Assembly: GCA_016193485.1 (NCBI GenBank)
Contig: JACPRZ010000017.1
Location: forward strand, 1 to 64,000
DNA: 64,000 bases
Source: Bacteroidota bacterium
GTDB lineage: Bacteria > Bacteroidota > Bacteroidia > JACPRZ01
Direction of reading: 5' to 3'
How positions within the stretch are numbered: position 1 is the first letter of the stretch; each line of letters opens with the position of its first letter. This document shows positions 1-7,328 of this stretch, piece by piece. The position numbers and the translations under genes were made by a program. Below the pieces are notes generated by a model. The model searched no databases. It worked only from the letters and a program-made list of their open reading frames with translations, and was not told the origin of the DNA.

Positions 1-1
1 A

Positions 2-3000
2 ACTGTAATTCCTGCGGGCGGGCTTACGCCTCATACTTATTTATGGTCAACCCTGTCAGGGTTTGAAACCCTGACAGGGTTATCGGCAGGCAACTATGCC
101 GTAACCGTTACCGATGCCAGGGGCTGCACCTTATCAGGCAACACAACCATCACCGCCCCCCCCTACATTGCCACCTACACCGACACCGTTGCCAAAATCC
201 TTTTTGACGAGCGCAACTGCCGGCAATACCCCATAGAAAAAATAGGCAACCAATGGTGGATGACGGAAAACTTAAATGTGGGAACACAAATAAACAGCAC
301 AGCAGGCGGACAACACCAAACCAATAACAGCATCATTGAAAAATACTGTTATGACAACAACCCTGCAAACTGCACCACTTATGGCGGCTTGTACGAATGG
401 GGCGAAGCAATGAACTATGCACCATCCGACAGCGGGAACCCCGGAACCACGCAGGGCGTTTGCCCCACCGGCTGGCGCCTTCCCACTGATGCAGAATGGT
501 GCGAATTGGAAAACTTTATTGACCCCACTACCGACCCCGCTTGTAATTTAACCGGTTATCTTGGTACGGATATAGGAACAAAATTAAAAGACAATATTTC
601 ATGGGATGGTACCAACGCCAGCGGCTTTTTTGCTTTGCCTGCGGGTATCCGCCATTTTGATGGTTCCTTCATCAATCCGGGCATGAATGAGGACTTCTGG
701 AGCGCTACCGAACTCAGTGGCGCTGACGCATGGCTCCGGGGACTGTTCACGGGAAACCCGGGGTCGGACCGAATCAATGGCGATAAAGCGTACGGGTTTT
801 CGGTGCGCTGTCTTCAGGACTTTGTACCGCCTTTGACTATTTCAATTTCTTCCACCAATATTACTTGCAACGGTGATTCGTCCGGTTCAGCAACCGTTAC
901 CGCAAGCGGTGGAGTTACACCTTATTCTTATTTGTGGTCAACCCTGTCAGGGTTTCAAACCCTGACAGGGTTATCTGCCGGTAATTACACCGTTACCGTA
1001 ACAGATGCCGCCAGCAACACCGCCACCGACAGCGTTACCATCACCCAACCTCCCTACACAGCCACCTACACCGACACCGTTGCCAAAATTCTCTTTGATG
1101 AACGCAACTGCAAACAATATCCCATTGAAAAAATCGGCAACCAATGGTGGATGAAAGAAAATCTGAATGTGGGAACACAAATAAACAGCACAACTGGCGG
1201 GCAACTGCAAACCGATAACGGCATCCTTGAAAAATACTGCTATAACAACAACCCCGCTAACTGCGCCACTTATGGCGGCTTGTACGAATGGGGCGAAGCA
1301 ATGGGCTATGCATCTTCCGACAATGGAAACCCCGGCACCACCCAGGGCGTATGCCCCACCGGCTGGCGCCTCCCCACCGATTACGAGTGGTGCGAAATGG
1401 AAAACTTTATTGACCCCACTACCGACCCCGTTTGTAATCTACCCAGTTGGCGGGGAACGGATATAGGAACAAAATTAAAAGACGATGTTTCGTGGAACGG
1501 AACAAACACAAGCGGTTTCTCTGCATTGCCTGCGGGTTACCGTAACTACTCCAATGGTTCGTTCAGCAATCTGAACTTGAACGCACTTTTATGGAGTGCT
1601 ACCGTGGCCAGTGGCACGTACGCGTGGGACCGGGTCTTGAGCACCGGCAACAGTCAGTCGAACCATGATACAAGCGGAAAGACAAACGGGTTTTCAGTAC
1701 GCTGTTTGCGAGACATTGATTCATTTGACTCTTTGACTGTTTCAATTTCTTCCACCAATGTAAACTGCAACGGTGATTCGTCCGGTTCAGCAACCGTTAC
1801 CGCAAGCGGTGGAGTTACGCCTTATTCTTATTTGTGGTCAACCCTGTCAGGGTTTCAAACCCTGACAGGGTTATCTGCCGGTAATTACACCGTTACCGTT
1901 ACCGATGCCGCAAGCAACACCATAACTGATTCTGTTACCATCACCGAACCCGCTTACATAGCAACCTATACCGACACCGTTGCCAAAATCCTTTTTGATG
2001 AGCGCAACTGCAAACAATATCCCATTGAAAAAATCGGTAGCCAGTGGTGGATGACCGAAAACTTAAATGTGGGAACGCAAATAAACAGCACAGCAGGAGG
2101 GCAACTGCAAACAAATAACAGCATCATTGAAAAATACTGTTATGACAACAACCCTGCGAACTGCACCACTTATGGCGGCTTATATGAATGGGGCGAAGCA
2201 ATGAACTATGCAACTTCCGACAATGGAAATCCCGGAACCACGCAGGGCGTATGCCCCACCGGCTGGCGCCTCCCCACCGATGCCGAATGGTGCGAAATGG
2301 AAAACTTTATTGACCCTACTACAGACCCCGGTTGTAATACAACCGGCTTACGGGGAACAGATGCCGGAACAAAATTAAAAGACAATAATTCCTGGAATGG
2401 AACCAATACTAATGGTTTCACCGCGTTGCCTGCGGGTTCCCGCGACTTCTCCGATGGTTCGTTCTACAATCTGGGCTCGAGCGCGAACTTCTGGAGTGCC
2501 ACTGAAGACGCTGGGACAACAGCGTGGTACCGGATCCTGACCACGGGTTTCTCCCAGTCGATCCGCAATCCCTTGGAGAAGCCCTCTGGGTGTTCGGTTC
2601 GTTGTTTGCAGGACATTATACCCCCTTTGACTATTTCCGTTTCTTCCACCAATGTTTCCTGCAACGGGGATTCAACCGGTTCAGTAACTGTTACCGCAAG
2701 TGGAGGAGTTACGCCTTATTCTTATTTGTGGTCAACCCTGTCAGGGTTTCAAACCCTGACAGGGTTATCTGCCGGTAATTACACCGTTACCGTAACAGAT
2801 GCCGCAAGCGCCACCGCCACCGACAGCGTTACCATCACACAGTCGGCTTTCATAGCCACCTACACTGACACCGTTGCCAAAATTCTTTTTGACGAGCGCA
2901 ACTGCCGGCAATACCCCATAGAAAAAATAAGCAACCAATGGTGGATGACGGAAAACTTAAATGTGGGAACACAAATAAACAGCACAACAGGCGGGCAACT

Positions 3001-6000
3001 GCAAACAAATAACAGCATACTTGAAAAATATTGCTACAATAACAACTCCGCCTATTGCGACACTTTTGGCGCTTTATACGAATGGAACGAAGCAATGGGT
3101 TATGCGGCTTCTGACAGTGGGAACCCCGGCATCACGCAGGGCGTATGCCCCACCGGCTGGCGCCTCCCCACCGATGCCGAGTGGTGCGAATTGGAAAACT
3201 TAATTGATGTTACTACTGATCCCGCTTGTAATTTAACCGGCAACCGGGGAATAGATGTCGGTACAAAATTAAAAGACAATATTTCATGGAGCGGTACAAA
3301 CAGCAGCGGATTTTCTGCGTTACCTGCTGGTAACCGTAATTACTCCAATGGTTCGTTAAATAGTTTGGGTTCGGACGCTCAATTCTGGAGTGCTACCGAG
3401 AACGGTGGCACGATTGCCTGGGTCCGAGCCCTGTACACGGGTAGCAGTCAGTCGTACCGCGATAACTATAATAAGACCTACGGGTTTTCGGTGCGCTGCT
3501 TGCAGGACGTTGTACCCCCTTTGACTATCTCAATTTCTTCCACCAATGTAGCATGCAACGGTGATTCATCCGGCTCTGCCACCGTTACAACAAGCGGTGG
3601 CACCCCCCCTTATACTTATTTATGGAACACTGTTCCCCCTTCAGGGGGCCAGGGGGTAACCGGTTTGCAAGCCGGCACCTACACCGTTACCGTAACAGAT
3701 GCCGCCAGCAATACCGCCACCGACAGCGTTACCATCACTCAACCCCCTGCTCTTGCCATAACAACATTCAATCCCACGTTTATTACCTGCAACGGTGATA
3801 GCGATGGCGGAATGAATCCGGGCTATTTTGGCGGCACCCCCCCTTACACATATCTCTGGTCAAATGGCGATACTACTGGCGCCATCACAAATCTTACAGC
3901 AGGAACTTATACGTTTACCATTACCGATGCCAACGGCTGTACCTTCTGGGATTTTATGTATCTTCCCGATCCTCCTCTGATAAGCGTTTCCACCGTCTCG
4001 TCCGATGTATCCTGCTATGGTGGAAGCGATGGCACAATAACTGCAACCGTTTCCGGTGGCACCCCCCCTTATACATATAACTGGTCAAACATGCAAACAG
4101 ATTCTGTTGCAACAGGGCTTGCGATTAATTCCTACTCGGTTATTGTGAACGACACTAATGGCTGTTCCGTTCTTGCGTATGATACAATCCGGGAACCATC
4201 ATTCTTTACAATCCAGGGAACATCGGTAAACGGTGTAAGTTGCTTTGGCGGAAACGATGGCGCTATTGACATTACGGTAACCGGAGGCGTAACTCCCTAT
4301 TCCTATTTATGGTCAACCGGCTATACAGGGGAAGATATTTCAGGGCTTGATACCGGCTGGTATGATGTTACGGTTACAGATGCAAATGGCTGTAACGCAG
4401 GGGCTGGAAATTCCATAAACCAACCTGCATTATTAACCATATCCGTTTCATCAACCGGTGCTTCGTGCAGTGGCGTCAATGACGGCAGCGCAACTGTTAC
4501 TGCAAGCGGGGGGGTACAACCTTATGATTATTTATGGAGCAATGGAAATACAAATTCAGTGGCAGCGGCAGTAGCAGGAGGCAGTTATTCGGTTACCGTA
4601 TCGGATCTCAACGGCTGTACTATTGTTGATTCGGTCACAATTAATAATCTTGCTTCCCTTACAATTTCGTTTACGGTAAGCAATACAACCTGCGGTGCGG
4701 CAAACGGCTCTGCCGCTGCTTTTGTTTCGGGAGGGCAAACGCCTTACACGTATTATTGGAGCAATACACAGACAGGGCCGCTTGCGACCGGACTTGCATC
4801 CGGGTTAATCACCTGCACCGTAACCGATAATGTCGGATGTATTATAGTTGACTCAACAATGATTAATACAATTACCCCCCCCTCGGTTAATATTATCTTT
4901 ACATCTCCATCCTGCTCCGGAAGCAGCGATGGAACAGCGGTAGCGACAGTGGCGGGAGGCAGTCCGCCTTATGCTTATCAATGGTCAAACCTGTCAGGTT
5001 TCCAAAACCTGTCAGGTTTATCCGCGGGTAATTTTTCCGTTACCGTTACCGACTCGCTCGGTTGTATGGCAACGGACAACATTGTCCTTACCTCACCCCC
5101 CCTGTTGACGGTTTCGGTTTCGTCAACGGATGTCACAACCTGCGGTGGCAATGATGGAACAGCGGCAGCGGCCGCGGCAGGAGGCAGCGGAAATTACACT
5201 TACCAGTGGAGCAATGGACTGACGACATCGGCTGTCAGCGGTTTGTCCGCTGGTACTTATACGGTTATTGTATATGATGCAAACGGTTGTGCTGAAAGTG
5301 ACATTGCAGTCGTAAATGGGTATTCCGGCACACTTAGCGTAACTATTACCAAGACCGATGTTTCCTGTTATGGAGGCGATGATGGGACAGTAGACGTTGC
5401 AGCATCAGGAGGCAGTGCGCCCTACACGTATTTATGGTCAAACCTGTCAGGTTTCCAAAACCTGACAGGTTTATCTGCCGGTAATTATACCGTTACCGTG
5501 ACCGATGCCTCCGGATGTATTGGCACAGGCACGGCTGTTATTACTGAACCGGCACAAATTTCGGTATCCTTCCAGAACATCACTAATCCTTCCTGCGGAT
5601 TTTCTGACGGTTCGGCAATGGCTGTTCCTTCAGGCGGCACCCCCCCTTATGAATTCATCTGGACAAACAACGATACGGTTGCCGCTGCAACTGATTTGGA
5701 CGCAGGAATTCATTCGGTAATTGTCACGGATGCCAACGGATGTATTGAATACGGCATCTTGTCGCTCAGCAATACAGGCGGGATGTCAATATCATCAACA
5801 AAAACCGACATCAATTGCAGCGGTGAAATGAACGGAACAGCGGCAGTGACAGTAACAGGAGGCAGTCAGCCATATACATACAATTGGTCCGGTGGTGAAA
5901 CAACATCAACACTTTCGGGATTAAGCGAGGGAATTTATGAAGTGATTGTATTTGATAATGACAGTTGCATTGCTGCGGCAAGCGTTGCCATTACCGCGCC

Positions 6001-7321
6001 TGACCTTCTGACCGTTAACGTTACAAAAGAAGATGCGAGTTGCGGTATACCGGATGGAGCAGCGGCAGTTGCAGTGGCGGGAGGCGCCCCTCCTTACTAC
6101 TATTCCTGGTCAACGGGAAGCACAGGCGCATCGGAAAGCGGTTTACCTGCAGGATTATATTTCGTTGCTGTAACGGATAATAGCGGTTGTCTTACAACAA
6201 AAAGCGTTGCCATTAATAATATTGGCGCTCCAGAAATAGAAGTTCTTTCAATGAACAATACCGGTTGCGGAATGACATCATCCGGTGCAATAGACATTGG
6301 CGTGACCGGTGGGGCAGGGGGGTATTCATATCAGTGGAACGATTCCTCAACAACTCAGGATATTACCGGGCTTTCCGAAGGAGAATATGCTGTGACCGTT
6401 TCCGATTCTGCCGGATGCGTTAGCATCGAGCATGTAATAATTGAATCGGCAATGCCTGCCGTACAACCTATATGTATGGTAACGGTTGACAGTTTAACAG
6501 GGAAAAATCTGGTTGTATGGGATAAGTCACTTGTCGCGCCTGATATTTCTGACTTCAGAATTTATAAAGAGGGCAGTGCTAGCGGAGTATATAACCTGAT
6601 TGCAACCGTACCCTATTCAGATCAAAGTGAATATCGTGATATGGCGGCAAATCCGTTGCAGCGATCGTGGCGTTACCGCATAACTGCTGTTGATTCCTGC
6701 GGCAATGAATCGGAATTTTCGGAAATACATAAAACCATGCACCTTGCCATCAATCTCGGACTTGGCAATAAAATCAACCTGATATGGGACCCGTATGAAG
6801 GATTCAATTACACAACCTTTGTCATTTACCGCGGCACCAATCCGAACCAGATTGATTCGCTGGATGCTTTACCGTCAACATTGCACTCGTACACTGATTT
6901 GAATCCGCCACAAACACCTAATCTTTACTATATTGTTTCGGCACTTTATCCCGGTGAATGTACGGTGCAGAAGATGGCGAAGAAGTACAACTCATCAAAA
7001 TCAAATACCGCAGCGCAGCAGATGCCGATAGGAATTGAGGAATTGCGGATTTCGGATTGTCAAAATTGCGGATTTCGGATTTATCCAAATCCCGCTAATG
7101 AATATTTTACTTTGGAAATTTATGCCTGCCTGCCGGACAGGCAGGGAAACAAGGAAATATTCTTCACGATTTATGATATATTGGGTAGAAAGGTATTTAA
7201 ATCCGAAATCCGAAATCCTAAATCCGAAATAATAATTAAGGATTTGCCTGCCGGTTTATATTTTTATGAAGTAAAAAACAAGGATGGAGTTTTAGGAATG
7301 GGGAAACTGGTAATTGAATAG
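2..7321 (+). CDS. Giant T9SS-exported adhesin with alternating FISUMP and SprB domains (5' partial)
   Basis: The frame is open from base 2, so the true start and signal peptide lie upstream; the first ATG at 260 falls inside a FISUMP domain and is not a start. Visible order: one SprB-type repeat, then four copies of a roughly 300-residue unit, each a FISUMP domain (Fibrobacter succinogenes major paralogous domain: QWWM.ENLN, GWRLPTD.EWC, FWSAT, GFSVRCL) plus an SprB repeat, then about 13 more SprB repeats (C.G..DG.....GG..PY.Y.WS), two fibronectin-III-like domains, and a C-terminal T9SS type A sorting domain (YPNPANEYF ... LPAGLYFYEVK). Likely a cell-surface adhesin or ligand-display protein exported by T9SS. 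FISUMP domains are thought to have a C-type-lectin-like fold; the ligand is unknown. Several short palindromic elements are read through in frame, two of them inside the sorting domain. Confidence 0.9.
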   Translation, partial: TVIPAGGLTPHTYLWSTLSGFETLTGLSAGNYAVTVTDARGCTLSGNTTITAPPYIATYTDTVAKILFDERNCRQYPIEKIGNQWWMTENLNVGTQINSTAGGQHQTNNSIIEKYCYDNNPANCTTYGGLYEWGEAMNYAPSDSGNPGTTQGVCPTGWRLPTDAEWCELENFIDPTTDPACNLTGYLGTDIGTKLKDNISWDGTNASGFFALPAGIRHFDGSFINPGMNEDFWSATELSGADAWLRGLFTGNPGSDRINGDKAYGFSVRCLQDFVPPLTISISSTNITCNGDSSGSATVTASGGVTPYSYLWSTLSGFQTLTGLSAGNYTVTVTDAASNTATDSVTITQPPYTATYTDTVAKILFDERNCKQYPIEKIGNQWWMKENLNVGTQINSTTGGQLQTDNGILEKYCYNNNPANCATYGGLYEWGEAMGYASSDNGNPGTTQGVCPTGWRLPTDYEWCEMENFIDPTTDPVCNLPSWRGTDIGTKLKDDVSWNGTNTSGFSALPAGYRNYSNGSFSNLNLNALLWSATVASGTYAWDRVLSTGNSQSNHDTSGKTNGFSVRCLRDIDSFDSLTVSISSTNVNCNGDSSGSATVTASGGVTPYSYLWSTLSGFQTLTGLSAGNYTVTVTDAASNTITDSVTITEPAYIATYTDTVAKILFDERNCKQYPIEKIGSQWWMTENLNVGTQINSTAGGQLQTNNSIIEKYCYDNNPANCTTYGGLYEWGEAMNYATSDNGNPGTTQGVCPTGWRLPTDAEWCEMENFIDPTTDPGCNTTGLRGTDAGTKLKDNNSWNGTNTNGFTALPAGSRDFSDGSFYNLGSSANFWSATEDAGTTAWYRILTTGFSQSIRNPLEKPSGCSVRCLQDIIPPLTISVSSTNVSCNGDSTGSVTVTASGGVTPYSYLWSTLSGFQTLTGLSAGNYTVTVTDAASATATDSVTITQSAFIATYTDTVAKILFDERNCRQYPIEKISNQWWMTENLNVGTQINSTTGGQLQTNNSILEKYCYNNNSAYCDTFGALYEWNEAMGYAASDSGNPGITQGVCPTGWRLPTDAEWCELENLIDVTTDPACNLTGNRGIDVGTKLKDNISWSGTNSSGFSALPAGNRNYSNGSLNSLGSDAQFWSATENGGTIAWVRALYTGSSQSYRDNYNKTYGFSVRCLQDVVPPLTISISSTNVACNGDSSGSATVTTSGGTPPYTYLWNTVPPSGGQGVTGLQAGTYTVTVTDAASNTATDSVTITQPPALAITTFNPTFITCNGDSDGGMNPGYFGGTPPYTYLWSNGDTTGAITNLTAGTYTFTITDANGCTFWDFMYLPDPPLISVSTVSSDVSCYGGSDGTITATVSGGTPPYTYNWSNMQTDSVATGLAINSYSVIVNDTNGCSVLAYDTIREPSFFTIQGTSVNGVSCFGGNDGAIDITVTGGVTPYSYLWSTGYTGEDISGLDTGWYDVTVTDANGCNAGAGNSINQPALLTISVSSTGASCSGVNDGSATVTASGGVQPYDYLWSNGNTNSVAAAVAGGSYSVTVSDLNGCTIVDSVTINNLASLTISFTVSNTTCGAANGSAAAFVSGGQTPYTYYWSNTQTGPLATGLASGLITCTVTDNVGCIIVDSTMINTITPPSVNIIFTSPSCSGSSDGTAVATVAGGSPPYAYQWSNLSGFQNLSGLSAGNFSVTVTDSLGCMATDNIVLTSPPLLTVSVSSTDVTTCGGNDGTAAAAAAGGSGNYTYQWSNGLTTSAVSGLSAGTYTVIVYDANGCAESDIAVVNGYSGTLSVTITKTDVSCYGGDDGTVDVAASGGSAPYTYLWSNLSGFQNLTGLSAGNYTVTVTDASGCIGTGTAVITEPAQISVSFQNITNPSCGFSDGSAMAVPSGGTPPYEFIWTNNDTVAAATDLDAGIHSVIVTDANGCIEYGILSLSNTGGMSISSTKTDINCSGEMNGTAAVTVTGGSQPYTYNWSGGETTSTLSGLSEGIYEVIVFDNDSCIAAASVAITAPDLLTVNVTKEDASCGIPDGAAAVAVAGGAPPYYYSWSTGSTGASESGLPAGLYFVAVTDNSGCLTTKSVAINNIGAPEIEVLSMNNTGCGMTSSGAIDIGVTGGAGGYSYQWNDSSTTQDITGLSEGEYAVTVSDSAGCVSIEHVIIESAMPAVQPICMVTVDSLTGKNLVVWDKSLVAPDISDFRIYKEGSASGVYNLIATVPYSDQSEYRDMAANPLQRSWRYRITAVDSCGNESEFSEIHKTMHLAINLGLGNKINLIWDPYEGFNYTTFVIYRGTNPNQIDSLDALPSTLHSYTDLNPPQTPNLYYIVSALYPGECTVQKMAKKYNSSKSNTAAQQMPIGIEELRISDCQNCGFRIYPNPANEYFTLEIYACLPDRQGNKEIFFTIYDILGRKVFKSEIRNPKSEIIIKDLPAGLYFYEVKNKDGVLGMGKLVIE
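49..81. repeat. 33-bp palindrome read in frame (copy 1)
   Basis: Two 16-base arms, beginning AACCCTGTCAGG and ending CCTGACAGGGTT, are perfect inverted repeats around one central base. It lies inside an SprB repeat and encodes TLSGFETLTG. Similar elements occur at 940-972, 1840-1872, 2734-2766, 4988-5018 and 5441-5471. Confidence 0.85.
641..811 (+). other. Candidate diversity-generating-retroelement variable region, FISUMP copy 1
   Basis: This is the C-terminal part of FISUMP copy 1, from the codons for AG to the conserved GFSVRC. Aligned with the other three copies, many codons differ only at positions 1 and 2 and keep C at position 3 (here ATC, CTC, CTC, TTC, AAC, GAC at columns where other copies have other NNC codons). 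That pattern is expected if AAC codons of a template were mutated at their adenines. Assignment to a retroelement is inference, because no template or reverse transcriptase is in the window. Confidence 0.55.
940..972. repeat. 33-bp palindrome read in frame (copy 2)
   Basis: Same 16+1+16 palindrome as at 49-81, with C instead of G at the centre. It encodes TLSGFQTLTG within the SprB repeat that follows FISUMP copy 1. Confidence 0.85.
1532..1705 (+). other. Candidate diversity-generating-retroelement variable region, FISUMP copy 2
   Basis: Same domain position as copy 1. At the hypervariable columns this copy has TAC, AGC, GCC, GAC, GTC, AGC, AAC and AAC, again NNC. The flanking blocks encoding ALPAG and GFSVRC are conserved. 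It has one more codon than copy 1 shortly after the AG codons. Confidence 0.55.
1840..1872. repeat. 33-bp palindrome read in frame (copy 3)
   Basis: Identical to the copy at 940-972, in the equivalent SprB repeat one 900-bp unit later. Confidence 0.85.
2432..2605 (+). other. Candidate diversity-generating-retroelement variable region, FISUMP copy 3
   Basis: Same domain position. The hypervariable columns carry TCC, TAC, GAC, TAC, ATC, ACC, TTC and ATC. The terminal motif is GCSVRC instead of GFSVRC. The fixed third base in otherwise unrelated codons is hard to explain by ordinary divergence. Confidence 0.55.
2734..2766. repeat. 33-bp palindrome read in frame (copy 4)
   Basis: Identical to the copy at 940-972, in the SprB repeat after FISUMP copy 3. 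The SprB repeat after FISUMP copy 4 instead carries a different element, CCCCCT...AGGGGG, at 3634-3657. Confidence 0.85.
3326..3499 (+). other. Candidate diversity-generating-retroelement variable region, FISUMP copy 4
   Basis: Same domain position. The hypervariable columns carry AAC, AAT, AAC, GTC, GCC, TAC, AGC and TAC. It retains several adenines at variable columns. The end GGG TTT TCG GTG CGC TGC is almost identical to copy 1 and could correspond to the fixed 3' end of a variable region. Confidence 0.55.
3634..3657. repeat. CCCCCT/AGGGGG palindromic element in frame
   Basis: CCCCCTTCAGGGGG followed by CCAGGGGGTA. It occupies the same place in an SprB repeat as the 33-bp palindrome does in neighbouring repeats and encodes PPSGGQGV. 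It is a different palindrome family at an equivalent protein position. Confidence 0.7.
4988..5018. repeat. 31-bp variant palindrome in frame (copy 5)
   Basis: AACCTGTCAGGTTT, a short centre, then AAACCTGTCAGGTT. One base breaks perfect symmetry. It encodes NLSGFQNLSG in an SprB repeat, at the same protein position as copies 1-4 although the DNA arms differ (CCTG versus CCCTG). Confidence 0.8.
5441..5471. repeat. 31-bp variant palindrome in frame (copy 6)
   Basis: Perfect-arm version of the element at 4988-5018. It encodes NLSGFQNLTG in a later SprB repeat of the same gene. Confidence 0.8.
7035..7235. repeat. Palindrome and ATTTCGGATT-type repeats inside the T9SS sorting domain
   Basis: Three repeat blocks lie in frame in the last 100 codons of the giant adhesin. 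Two ATTGCGGATTTCGGATT-type blocks (about 7043-7082) encode ELRISD and CGFRI. A palindrome with arms CCTGCCTG and CAGGCAGG (7125-7145) encodes ACLPDRQG. An AATCCGAAATCC block (about 7200-7230) encodes KSEIRNPKSEI. The same motifs recur in non-coding DNA elsewhere in the window. Confidence 0.75.
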
Positions 7322-7328
7322 AATAATT

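Larger units (their letters stand above)
171..3745 (+). repeat. Four tandem ~900-bp FISUMP+SprB units
   Basis: Units begin at about 171, 1062, 1962 and 2856, each marked by a block encoding TYTDTVAKILFDERNC. Spacing is about 890-900 bp. The units are nearly identical over long stretches but diverge strongly at the end of each FISUMP domain. The window starts inside the array, so more copies may lie upstream. Arrays like this are prone to recombination and to assembly collapse. Confidence 0.9.
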
